Shown one piece after another: positions 1-7,677 of a stretch of DNA of 12,358 nt. Source of the stretch: a bacterium (GTDB taxonomy: Bacteria; DRYD01; JALUEN01); contig JALUEN010000089.1 in NCBI GenBank assembly GCA_027052755.1, positions 1-12,358 on the forward strand, in the 5' to 3' direction. The notes under the pieces were generated by a model, which had not been told where the DNA came from, ran no database searches, and saw only the letters and a list, made by a program, of their open reading frames with translations. The translations under genes and the position numbers were made by a program. Numbering within the stretch: position 1 is the stretch's first letter; every line of letters starts with the position of its first letter.

Positions 1-1712
1 AGGAGTTTAAGAAGATCTATGGTCTAGACGTGGTTGTTATACCTACTAATAAACCTATGATCAGGATAGATCACCCGGATCTGGTGTTTAAGACCGAGAA
101 AGCGAAGATGGAGTACGTGGCTGACTTCGTTAAAGAACTTTACCTAAAGGAGAGACCAGTCCTCATAGGAACTAGGAGTATAGAGAAGTCTGAGTATTTA
201 TCTAGGCTTCTGAGGAAGAGAGGAGTACCACATCAGGTACTCAACGCGAAACATCACGAACGGGAGGCAGAGATAATCGCTCAGGCTGGTAGACCTGGTG
301 CGGTAACTGTTGCCACTAACATGGCTGGAAGGGGTGTTGACATACTACTAGGTGGCAACCCAGATGGTTTAGCTAAGCAGGAACTGAAGGCTAAGGGGTA
401 CGACCTCAGCGAGGTAACTGATGAGATGTGGCGAGATGCCCTGGAGATAGCGAAAAGAGGAGAGGACCCTACCCAGAAATACCCTGAACCCTGGGCTGAG
501 GTTATATGGGAAAAGGTTAAGCAATGTAAGAGGGATTATGAGAAGGTTAAGGCTCTCGGTGGCTTATACGTCATAGGTACGGAGAGGCATGAGGCTAGAC
601 GTATAGATAACCAGCTGAGAGGGAGATCAGGAAGGCAGGGAGATCCGGGAGAGAGCAGGTTCTTCGTTGCTCTTGAGGATGAGATAATAAGGCTGTTTGG
701 TGGGGATAGGATATGGGAGTTTATTGAGAGGTTCTTGCCCGGTATTGACCTTGATAAGGAACCTCAGTCTCATCCGCTCCTAGCAAGGCAGATAGAGAAC
801 ATACAGAAGAAAGTAGAGAACTGGAACTTTGAGATAAGACGTCAGCTATTAGCATACGACGATGTTATTAATATCCAGAGAGAGAGGATATACAGCGATA
901 GAAGAGCTGTCCTTGAGAAAAAAGACCTGGATAAGATCTTTCTAGGGATGTTAGAATCAGTAGCTGATAGATTGGCCTTAAGCTACTTCAGTATGGAGGA
1001 CGAGGAGAAAGAGAGAGAGTATGAGGAGGCTCTGGAGGACTTTGAGGAAGAACTTGATGAACTTGAGGAGAGCGCGGAGGAGAAAGCAGAGGAGAAAACT
1101 GAGGAGGAGAGCGAGGAAGGAGCAGATGAGAGTGAGGGCATCTCTAAGATAGACAGGTTTATGGCTATAGTCAGGGATTACTTCCCACCTTTCTCAGGGT
1201 TTGATTACGATTTATTGAGAAAGAGATTGGAAGAGGGGATCTCCTCTGAGAAGGAGCTGAAGGAGCTTATCTTCACTCTAGCTAGGGATAAGTTTTACTC
1301 TAAGTTAGAGGGACTTCCTAAGGAGATAGCTGATGAGGCCCTTAAGTTCATCATACTAAGGACGATAGATACTAAATGGGTGGATCACCTTCAGAACCTG
1401 GAGACCCTCAGGAGAGGTATCAGCTTGAGAGCTTGGGGACAAATTGACCCTGTTGTGGCTTTCAGACATGAGGCATCTGAGCTCTTTGAGGAGATGATAA
1501 AGAGCATTGAGGACGAGGTAGTGAAACTCTTCTACAGGATGAGGATAACTGTTGAGGTGGCTCCAACCACTCCGCTCTTTAGAGATATGAGGCTAGGGAG
1601 AGGTGAGATGCCTGGAGCTACCTCTTCCCCCGCTCAAACTCAAGGCTCTAGCTCTAAGAAACCGAAGAAATATCACGAGTTTAAGAGGATGTACAAGATA
1701 AAGAGGAGGTAG
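1..1712 (+). CDS. secA: Protein translocase subunit SecA, C-terminal part (5' end outside window)
   Basis: SecA is the ATPase motor that drives preproteins through the SecYEG channel in the inner membrane. The first full codon is at position 3, and the frame is open to the left edge (EFKKIYGLDVVVIPTN), so the GTG at 30 is internal and the gene begins outside the window. About 569 residues are visible. In order they show the second nucleotide-binding fold with TNMAGRGVDI (V where T is usual) near visible residues 105-114, GTERHEARRIDNQLRGRSGR near 192-211, the helical scaffold (NIQKKVENWNFEIRRQLLAYDDV) and the two-helix-finger region with WVDHLQ. A roughly 70-residue segment lies between GRGVDI and GGLYVIGTE, as in some other bacterial SecAs. 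A Glu-rich insertion occupies about 331-379. The tail ends in basic residues and lacks the C-terminal Cys/His zinc-binding motif used for SecB contact in E. coli. The identification is certain. Confidence 0.98.
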   Translation, partial: EFKKIYGLDVVVIPTNKPMIRIDHPDLVFKTEKAKMEYVADFVKELYLKERPVLIGTRSIEKSEYLSRLLRKRGVPHQVLNAKHHEREAEIIAQAGRPGAVTVATNMAGRGVDILLGGNPDGLAKQELKAKGYDLSEVTDEMWRDALEIAKRGEDPTQKYPEPWAEVIWEKVKQCKRDYEKVKALGGLYVIGTERHEARRIDNQLRGRSGRQGDPGESRFFVALEDEIIRLFGGDRIWEFIERFLPGIDLDKEPQSHPLLARQIENIQKKVENWNFEIRRQLLAYDDVINIQRERIYSDRRAVLEKKDLDKIFLGMLESVADRLALSYFSMEDEEKEREYEEALEDFEEELDELEESAEEKAEEKTEEESEEGADESEGISKIDRFMAIVRDYFPPFSGFDYDLLRKRLEEGISSEKELKELIFTLARDKFYSKLEGLPKEIADEALKFIILRTIDTKWVDHLQNLETLRRGISLRAWGQIDPVVAFRHEASELFEEMIKSIEDEVVKLFYRMRITVEVAPTTPLFRDMRLGRGEMPGATSSPAQTQGSSSKKPKKYHEFKRMYKIKRR

Positions 1713-1722
1713 TGTTTTCAGT

Positions 1723-3723
1723 TTGACAAGTTTAAGGAGAAGAGGTTTAAGAGGACCTTACTTTATCGTTTACCTTTTAATCATCTCGTTTATATTCACC
1801 ATCCAAATCTCTTTCTCTCAACCTGAGAAAAAACTGAAGTGTATTCCATATATTAAGGATCCTAATATAGAGCTTGACGGATATCCTAGTGAAAAGGTTT
1901 ATAATGAAGCTCTGAAGATAGCTACTTTTAGAGAGAACAACAACGGAAAGCTTAGCTCTTATGATACCGTTTTCTACCTCCTCTCTACTGATGATGGAAT
2001 CTACTGGGCTGGGGTATTAAAACAGAAAGAGATTAACGCTACTCAGCTGACACACGAAGAGCCTATGTACTCCGATGATAGAGCTATACTATTAATAGAC
2101 CCTCATGGGAACGGACAGGGGAAGGTTATCTTCAGGGTTAACCCCTTGGGAACTCATCAGAGTACCTCTACCTGGCATAGAAACTGGAGACCTAAGTGGT
2201 TCAGCTCTGCTAAGGTTCTACCTGATGCTTGGAGCTTTGAGGCTTTTATCCCTTTTGATGTGCTTCAACTTAAGAGCGGGACGCAAGTTCTAGGCTTCAA
2301 TTTCGCTAGGTATATAGCTAGTGCTGGTTTACTGATAACCTATATCTGGGGACCTAACTACAGCCAACCTATGAACTTTCAGAGATACTGTCTGGAGGTC
2401 CCTTATATCTCATCTAAGTGGATATTAATGCCCCAGATCTTCTCCTACCTGGAGAGGGGAAGCTCCTTAACCGGTCTAGGTATGGACCTAGCCTATAAAC
2501 CACCTGGGTACACATTACACCTAACGCTGAACCCATCTTTCTTAGAGAACGCTATTCGGGAGAGGTACGTTACACCTATCGCTGGCGAGAGGCTCCTGAA
2601 GGAAACCCGCCCTTTCTTTAGAGAGGGAATATTCTACCTGAGGCCTTACAAGCTAACTTATAGCCTTCAGAACCTTGATTTTAATGACTACTACATTCTC
2701 TTTTACACTAGGAGATTAAGCGATATAGATGCTGGATTAAAGGTATATGGTAAGTTCGGCGACCTTGAGGCAGGATTCCTAGAGTACAGGCGGAGAGATG
2801 GGGAAATAGGTAGCGCTTTGAGGCTCTTAACCGGAAAGGGGAAGGCTTGGAGGTATTCAGTTTTTAGAATAGCTGATCTCTCAGGGGTAGAGGCTAAGAT
2901 GACTACAGACACCTCAAGAGCTATGATCCAGTACGCCTTACAGGATAACGGGGCTAGAGCTTACGCTTTTGAATACAGCTATGACAATAAGAGAAGCTTC
3001 TCATGGACCTTAAGTTATAACGTTGTTAGTCCTAGGTTCTCGCCTGAGCTGGGTTATGTGCCTATTAGGGATCTGAGGAGCTTATCAACAGGGGTGATGT
3101 TCTACAGGTACTATACTAGAGGCGATATCAACATCGGTTATTCCTTAACTATAGGATATAAAACCTCTAGATCTGGTCTTGGAAATGATTACTTAGCTCC
3201 GTTTGAGCGAGAGGATCTACTAATAGATCTTCAGTATAAAGTAGGTCCTTGGTCTTTAGAGCTAGCGAGGAACTACCCTAGACATATCTCCTTGGAGACC
3301 GGCGAGGAGCTGAGGAGCGATAAGACGATATACTACCTAAGCTATATGTTATCTACTGATATGTACCTGAGCTATCAGAAGATCAGCGGTTGGTTTCTCG
3401 GTAGAGTTTATGATCAGGACTATCTATCTCTGAGTTATCCGATATCTAAGAGTTGGCTCTTGAAGGTAAGCGGATACTGGGTTGAGCTCGGAAACGTTTA
3501 TCTCAAGGATTTAACCTATACTTTAACTTATAGGAAGAAGAGGACTATAGTCTCAGCGGGGTTAACCTACACGGAGTTAGGTACAGCCAACTTGGTCCTG
3601 AGATATCAGAGGTTCTTGCCTGATGGCTCTGAGATACATATCCTATACGGTGATCCATCAGGAATTCAAACTCGGAACAGCCTATACTTAAAATTCATAA
3701 AGCGGATAGAGTTCAGGGGATAA
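1723..3723 (+). CDS. Secreted CBM9-like/DUF5916 outer-membrane beta-barrel protein
   Basis: This is a 666-residue exported protein that probably lies in the outer membrane; its substrate is unknown. Residues 1-33 form a signal peptide: a basic RRRGLR stretch, a hydrophobic core (YFIVYLLIISFIFTI) and a likely cut near FSQ. Residues about 40-227 resemble the carbohydrate-binding family 9-like fold that starts DUF5916 proteins (IELDGYPSEKVYNEA, SDDRAILLIDP, WSFEAFIPFDVL, LGFNFARY). Next come the DUF5916 hallmarks GMDLAYKPPGYTLHLTLNPSF and ETRPFFREGIFYL (about 253-306). The rest, to the C-terminus, is aromatic-rich alternating strands typical of a barrel. The start is TTG at 1723. No ATG or GTG is available in frame between the stop at 1699 and the signal peptide, and an AGGAGG lies at 1704-1709 inside the end of secA, though 13 bases away, which is long. 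The gap to secA is 10 bases, so co-transcription is likely. Family assignment rests on motif recall, not on a search. Confidence 0.85.
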   Translation: MTSLRRRGLRGPYFIVYLLIISFIFTIQISFSQPEKKLKCIPYIKDPNIELDGYPSEKVYNEALKIATFRENNNGKLSSYDTVFYLLSTDDGIYWAGVLKQKEINATQLTHEEPMYSDDRAILLIDPHGNGQGKVIFRVNPLGTHQSTSTWHRNWRPKWFSSAKVLPDAWSFEAFIPFDVLQLKSGTQVLGFNFARYIASAGLLITYIWGPNYSQPMNFQRYCLEVPYISSKWILMPQIFSYLERGSSLTGLGMDLAYKPPGYTLHLTLNPSFLENAIRERYVTPIAGERLLKETRPFFREGIFYLRPYKLTYSLQNLDFNDYYILFYTRRLSDIDAGLKVYGKFGDLEAGFLEYRRRDGEIGSALRLLTGKGKAWRYSVFRIADLSGVEAKMTTDTSRAMIQYALQDNGARAYAFEYSYDNKRSFSWTLSYNVVSPRFSPELGYVPIRDLRSLSTGVMFYRYYTRGDINIGYSLTIGYKTSRSGLGNDYLAPFEREDLLIDLQYKVGPWSLELARNYPRHISLETGEELRSDKTIYYLSYMLSTDMYLSYQKISGWFLGRVYDQDYLSLSYPISKSWLLKVSGYWVELGNVYLKDLTYTLTYRKKRTIVSAGLTYTELGTANLVLRYQRFLPDGSEIHILYGDPSGIQTRNSLYLKFIKRIEFRG

Positions 3724-3746
3724 GTTAATAGTACTTCCGCTCGCGG

Positions 3747-4121
3747 TTACACCCTTGAGAACACAAGAGAGATGAATCCTGCAGTGAAAGGAATTAAGTT
3801 AGAGAGTCCCAGAAGTAGTTGGTGTTTTGTTAGGATAGGTGTACCTATAAGCGGGCAGAGCTTATACAGAAATGCGTATCCTATAATTAATAGAGATAAT
3901 GCTAGAACTAGGTTCGCTGAAGCTCTCTCCCTTAGGTTGAAGCTGAAGAGGATTAGGAGTATTATTACGAAAGGCAAGAAGAAGTAGAATATAGAGGTAG
4001 CTAGGTCGCCTGAGATAAGTTGGTTTAGGTACCCGTTCTGATGAAGTAGATATAGGTTGAGGCTAGCACCTAACATTAACGTGAAACCGAGAAATGAGAT
4101 AATATTTCCTAAAAGTCTCAT
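3747..4121 (-). CDS. Small four-helix membrane protein, unrecognised
   Basis: I do not recognise this 124-residue protein. It is very hydrophobic, with four probable membrane helices at about residues 3-26, 42-61, 69-88 and 101-122, separated by short loops. The charged loop FNLRERASAN between helices 2 and 3 is probably cytoplasmic by the positive-inside rule. No catalytic motif is visible. The ATG at 4119-4121 has a good ribosome binding site (GGGGTGA, six bases upstream on the minus strand), which favours a real gene over the 71-codon plus-strand frame that overlaps it. It is the last gene of the minus-strand run, 46 bases after the murF stop. It converges with the DUF5916 gene, only 23 bases separating the two stops. 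A role near MurF in envelope synthesis is a guess from position only. Confidence 0.72.
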   Translation of the reverse strand: MRLLGNIISFLGFTLMLGASLNLYLLHQNGYLNQLISGDLATSIFYFFLPFVIILLILFSFNLRERASANLVLALSLLIIGYAFLYKLCPLIGTPILTKHQLLLGLSNLIPFTAGFISLVFSRV

Positions 4122-4167
4122 TTGAGTTCACCCCTATATTAGGATACCATAATTACTAGGTGATCTC

Positions 4168-5625
4168 TCATTGACGTAATTTAGATGCTAACCTGTCCAG
4201 TCTCATTCCCCTGGAGGCCTTCAGGAGGAGGGTATCCACCTCATCTGATCTAACTGCTTCTAGAACGCTCTCCTCTAACTCATCATATCTCTCCTCTGGA
4301 TAAAGGGATAGGGAAATTCCTCTAAGCCTTTCACTCAGAAAATCAAAAGTTTCTTTAACTTCGCTACCGTATAACCAGATGTACCTGAGGTTTGGAACTC
4401 TCAATATCAGCTTCCCAATCCATCTATGATATCTCTTAGAGTAACTGCCTAGCTCTAACATATCTCCTATCACTAATCCGCCCATGTTGGGGTTCAGTGA
4501 GGTGAGGAAGTTTAAAGCCTCTCTCAAAGCATAAGGGCTGGAGTTGTAAGTATCATCTATTACTAATGTATTCCCTGATCTAAAGGTATTTGCTCGCATC
4601 TCTGGAAGTTTAGAGCTCAGGAGCACTTCAGAGGTTAGTTCATCATTGATTTGGTAACTGATTAAATCCCAAGTGCTTAGAGCTAAGAAGAGGTTCTGAA
4701 CCTGAAACCTAGGTAGGAGATAAGGTAGGGTTAATTCTAGGGATAACTTCTTTCCGCTAGGTAACTTAAATTTAGCTCTAAGCTCTGAGGAGAGGTTGTG
4801 TCGGTCTAGGTTTAAGGAGAACCTTGGAAATTTAAGCCACTTAACTGAGGAGAGTAAGCCTGGGAAAAAATCAGAGATCTTCTTTGCCCACTTTCTCTCG
4901 GTTTGAGGCGCTACAGCTAAACCTGAACGGTCTAAAACCCCTCTTAAGAGGGAGAATTTCTCCTTGGCGATGTTTACCTGGGATTTAAAGGTTTCTAGGT
5001 GAACAGGGGCTATGCTCCTCACTATACCTACCTCAGGTTGAGCTATCTCGTCCAAGTAGCTTATATCGCCCTCATTCCTCGCTCCAAATTCTAGGAGAAG
5101 GTATTGGAAAGTGTTGTCCCCTTCTAGGAGCGTTAAGGGAACTCCTATCTCATTATTGTAGCTTTTGGGTGAGGCGACTATTTTTAGACCAATTTTCTCT
5201 CCTACTAACTTTAACCACTCCTTCGTGCTTGTCTTACCTATTGAGCCTGTTACTGCTATTACTTTTATGTCAGTTAAGTATGTTCTACGGTAGCCCTTAG
5301 CAATATTACCTAATGCCCGAAGGGTGTCCTTAACTATGGCTTTGGGATAATCGCTTAGGGAAGAGGGGAGTTTTCTGTAACCTTCTTCCGATACTACTAA
5401 CATTATAGCCCCTTTGGATACGGCCTCCGTGCAAAAATCATGTCCATCAAATCTCTCACCTCTTAGAGCTATGAACACCTCTCCTGGTTTTATCTTACGG
5501 GAATCCGTTGATATTCCCTTAACTATTACTGACTGAAGGGATTCAACAGGTGAAATCTGAGGATGGACCTGTATAAGTTCTTCACCTAGCCAATCTATCA
5601 GCTCATCAAGTCTAAAGGGAATCAT
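4168..5625 (-). CDS. murF: UDP-N-acetylmuramoyl-tripeptide--D-alanyl-D-alanine ligase (MurF)
   Basis: MurF joins D-Ala-D-Ala to the UDP-MurNAc-tripeptide using ATP, the last cytoplasmic step of the pentapeptide precursor. The 485 residues are close to the usual length. Visible in order are the N-terminal substrate domain with STDSR (39-43), the ATP loop TGSIGKTST (126-134), LEFGARNEGDI (178-188; F replaces the usual M), the lysine-containing IAKEKF stretch (219-224) that aligns with the carbamylated lysine of Mur ligases, the C-terminal-domain motif DDTYNSSP (357-364), GDMLELG (387-393) and LLKASRGMRLDRL near the end. GDMLELG together with the DxYNxxP motif separates MurF from MurE and MurC. 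The ATG has AGGTGG six bases upstream. It lies 23 bases after the GNAT gene and is not in a division-and-cell-wall cluster, which is unusual. The identification is firm. Confidence 0.97.
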   Translation of the reverse strand: MIPFRLDELIDWLGEELIQVHPQISPVESLQSVIVKGISTDSRKIKPGEVFIALRGERFDGHDFCTEAVSKGAIMLVVSEEGYRKLPSSLSDYPKAIVKDTLRALGNIAKGYRRTYLTDIKVIAVTGSIGKTSTKEWLKLVGEKIGLKIVASPKSYNNEIGVPLTLLEGDNTFQYLLLEFGARNEGDISYLDEIAQPEVGIVRSIAPVHLETFKSQVNIAKEKFSLLRGVLDRSGLAVAPQTERKWAKKISDFFPGLLSSVKWLKFPRFSLNLDRHNLSSELRAKFKLPSGKKLSLELTLPYLLPRFQVQNLFLALSTWDLISYQINDELTSEVLLSSKLPEMRANTFRSGNTLVIDDTYNSSPYALREALNFLTSLNPNMGGLVIGDMLELGSYSKRYHRWIGKLILRVPNLRYIWLYGSEVKETFDFLSERLRGISLSLYPEERYDELEESVLEAVRSDEVDTLLLKASRGMRLDRLASKLRQ

Positions 5626-5648
5626 CCTCTACCACCTCTCAAGTAGTG

Positions 5649-6872
5649 TTAGGAGAACACCTCAATCGTATCAAGGTTAGAGGATAATCTGTCTTTTATG
5701 TTCTCTAGAAAGGCTATCATGAAGTTGTAGGCTTCTCTAGTTAACTTCAGACCTGCTAACCTAGGGAAGGTGAGCGGATAAGTGAATACCACTTGATCCA
5801 CTTTTACACCTGAGGTTATTGGTTTCTTAGTGAAGTCGTTAGATGCAGCAGGGAAGTATGCGCACGGCAGAAAGCCTAAGGAGTAGGCTAACTTGTGCAA
5901 CTCTGGGTATCGCGCATCAATTACTAACTCTAGATACTTAGCTCCGATCTGATCCATCCTCTTGGAGATGAACTTGAGTGCGTTGGCAAGAGGGATTAGA
6001 CCATTGAATCTCAAGGTAACTATAGCTGAGTGTTTGTCAAGGTGGCTGTAGTATACAAAAGCTTTCCAACCTGTGCCCTCAAAGTAGTAGTTAGGTATGT
6101 GAAATGGAAAGAAGTAGAGGGTTCTCAACTTTCCTTGAAAAGTTGAAATTCCTTCTACCTCTTCCTTGCGTAGCTCTCTGAGGTACTCCTCTCTGACCGT
6201 ATCACCTTTTCTCTCTATAACCCTCTCCTCTAGCTCTTTAAATACTAAGGGAACAGATACGTTATCGTTAACTGGAATATCTCCTAGCTTTAACTCCTCC
6301 TTAACTACATCATAGAATCTCTTGACAGGGGTTATCATTGACTCAATCTCAGCTCTCCTCCTAAGCGCCTCGTTAAAGAAAGCCGCGAACAGTATATGAG
6401 TTTCATAGTCCTTAAGTAGCCTAACGTTGGGGAATATCCCTAGGGGCTTGAAGTTAAACCTCTTTAAGACCTTCTGTGGTGCTATGTCAACGGTTCTAGT
6501 AATGGCATATAGCACATCTACTCTCTTTGACGCATACTCTAAGGAATATATCATCAGCCTCTTTAGTATCCCTTTGTTCCTGTACTCAGGGAGTACTACC
6601 GCTGCTATCAATTTACCTATACCATATCTCTTATCTATTAACGTCAGAAGTGAGCCTACCGCTTTATCACCTTTCATAGCTAATAACCAGAGGTTATTCT
6701 CATCAGCTAAGACCTCGTAGTTTCTCCTAGGATCTATGACCTCAGGTAGAGTGTATTTTCCCTGATAGACACGATCGTAAAGCTCTTTTATGATAGAGTA
6801 ATCCCCTGGCTCAGCCCTGACTACTTTTATCTCCAAGAGACCAGAGATATCTATTTCATTGAGAACTTTCAT
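5649..6872 (-). CDS. GNAT-family acetyltransferase with a second GNAT-like half
   Basis: This is a predicted cytoplasmic acyl-CoA-dependent transferase; its substrate is unknown. I start it at the ATG at 6870-6872 (407 residues), not at the TTG at 6909-6911 that would give 420. The ATG has a strong GGGAGGT at an eight-base spacing and begins one base after the pcm stop, whereas the longer form would overlap pcm by 38 bases. Residues about 15-160 are a GNAT domain: the acetyl-CoA loop is AAVVLPEYRNKGILKRLM (90-107), followed by VLKRFNFKPLGIFPNV (135-150) and YETHILFA. A linker with a charged helix (about 185-240) leads to a second part (about 245-365) with strand IVTLRF and ending GAKYLELVIDARYPELHKL then AYSLGFLPCAYFPA, which reads like the last strands of a GNAT fold. 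That half lacks a clear RxxGxG/A loop, so it may be a degenerate duplicate. The family name is uncertain. Confidence 0.82.
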   Translation of the reverse strand: MKVLNEIDISGLLEIKVVRAEPGDYSIIKELYDRVYQGKYTLPEVIDPRRNYEVLADENNLWLLAMKGDKAVGSLLTLIDKRYGIGKLIAAVVLPEYRNKGILKRLMIYSLEYASKRVDVLYAITRTVDIAPQKVLKRFNFKPLGIFPNVRLLKDYETHILFAAFFNEALRRRAEIESMITPVKRFYDVVKEELKLGDIPVNDNVSVPLVFKELEERVIERKGDTVREEYLRELRKEEVEGISTFQGKLRTLYFFPFHIPNYYFEGTGWKAFVYYSHLDKHSAIVTLRFNGLIPLANALKFISKRMDQIGAKYLELVIDARYPELHKLAYSLGFLPCAYFPAASNDFTKKPITSGVKVDQVVFTYPLTFPRLAGLKLTREAYNFMIAFLENIKDRLSSNLDTIEVFS

Positions 6873-6873
6873 C

Positions 6874-7677
6874 TCAAAGTACCTCCCTTTTCCCTCTCCT
6901 GATCTTCTCAACCTCTTCAGGCGATAGAAATTTCACGAAGCTCACTCCTCCCTTCCTCATCACCTCTAACCTCTCACCAGTTTTATATATAACACCTAGG
7001 TACTGCCAACCAAACTTGTCCTCCAGAGGTGTTACTATGACTCCTCTGTTAGTTAGTTGTTTAACTAGCTCTTCAGGTATCTCTTTTAGAGCAGCGGAGA
7101 TGATAATGCCGTGAAATGGAGAGTTTTCTTTAAAACCCTTTCTGCCATCTCCTAACCTGAGGGAGAGATTCTCATAACCTAAGCTTCTAAGTACTTCCTT
7201 CGCTCTGTTGAGGAGCTCAGGTATTATCTCAACGCTTGATACTCTCTCAAAAATCTCGCAGAGTATGGCTGTTTGATAACCTGATCCTGTCCCTATCTCT
7301 AGAATATTGGCTGGGATGGGGATGAGCTTACTGGGAATATTGAGGTTCTCCTCTAGTCCCTTAATCAGCTCATCTACCATTATCCCTATCATAAGGGGCT
7401 GGGAGACGGTCTGCTTGAAGCCTATTGGAAGTGGCTTGTTTAAATAAGCGAAGCTTTGGAGATCCGCTGGAACGAAGATGTGTCTCGGTACCTTTGAAAA
7501 GGCGTATAACGTGATTGGTGATAACTCGTATTTAAGCTCATGTATAAGGGAATATCGCTCCTGAAGGGTCTCAGGTGTGTCATAGGAGGTTGAGAAGATC
7601 TCTGAGAAAACCTCTAGGGATGTCAGGGCTCTCTCTAAGATCTCCTTTAAATCGCTGATATGTAACTTACCCCTCAT
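6874..7677 (-). CDS. pcm: Protein-L-isoaspartate O-methyltransferase
   Basis: Pcm methylates isoaspartyl residues in aged proteins from S-adenosylmethionine and so starts their repair; it is cytosolic. Visible motifs are VPRHIFVP (63-70), QTVSQPLMIGIM (89-100), the SAM-binding loop EIGTGSGYQTAIL (127-139) with acidic E150 in VEIIPEL, GDGRKG (176-181), FHGIIISAALKEIP (188-201; usual form FDAIIVTAAPPEIP), GVIVTPL (212-218) and the C-terminal strand VSFVKFL. At 267 residues it is longer than the roughly 210 typical of bacterial forms. The extra is a charged helical N-terminus of about 45 residues. The ATG at 7675-7677 has GAGGGG five bases upstream. It is the first gene of the minus-strand run and its stop is one base from the GNAT start, so the two are probably translationally coupled. 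The family is clear; the D-to-H change at 189 and T-to-S at 194 make substrate handling less certain. Confidence 0.93.
   Translation of the reverse strand: MRGKLHISDLKEILERALTSLEVFSEIFSTSYDTPETLQERYSLIHELKYELSPITLYAFSKVPRHIFVPADLQSFAYLNKPLPIGFKQTVSQPLMIGIMVDELIKGLEENLNIPSKLIPIPANILEIGTGSGYQTAILCEIFERVSSVEIIPELLNRAKEVLRSLGYENLSLRLGDGRKGFKENSPFHGIIISAALKEIPEELVKQLTNRGVIVTPLEDKFGWQYLGVIYKTGERLEVMRKGGVSFVKFLSPEEVEKIRRGKREVL

Noticed and set aside
3737-3746. CCGC-TC-GCGG inverted repeat between the convergent stops
   Set aside because: It is well placed for a shared terminator, but the stem is four base pairs with a two-base loop and no T tract follows on either strand.
3772-3987. 71-codon plus-strand frame opposite the four-helix membrane protein
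   Set aside because: Its product is a basic, low-information sequence, while the opposite strand encodes a protein with four clear hydrophobic helices and has a good ribosome binding site.
5649-6872. GNAT gene as a beta-lysine acetyltransferase linked to the lysine pathway
   Set aside because: The kdd gene is over 5 kb away in another operon, the protein is much longer than a single GNAT domain, and no lysine aminomutase is beside it.
6873-6911. Longer GNAT gene starting at TTG 6911
   Set aside because: It would overlap pcm by 38 bases, whereas the ATG at 6872 has a strong ribosome binding site and a one-base junction.
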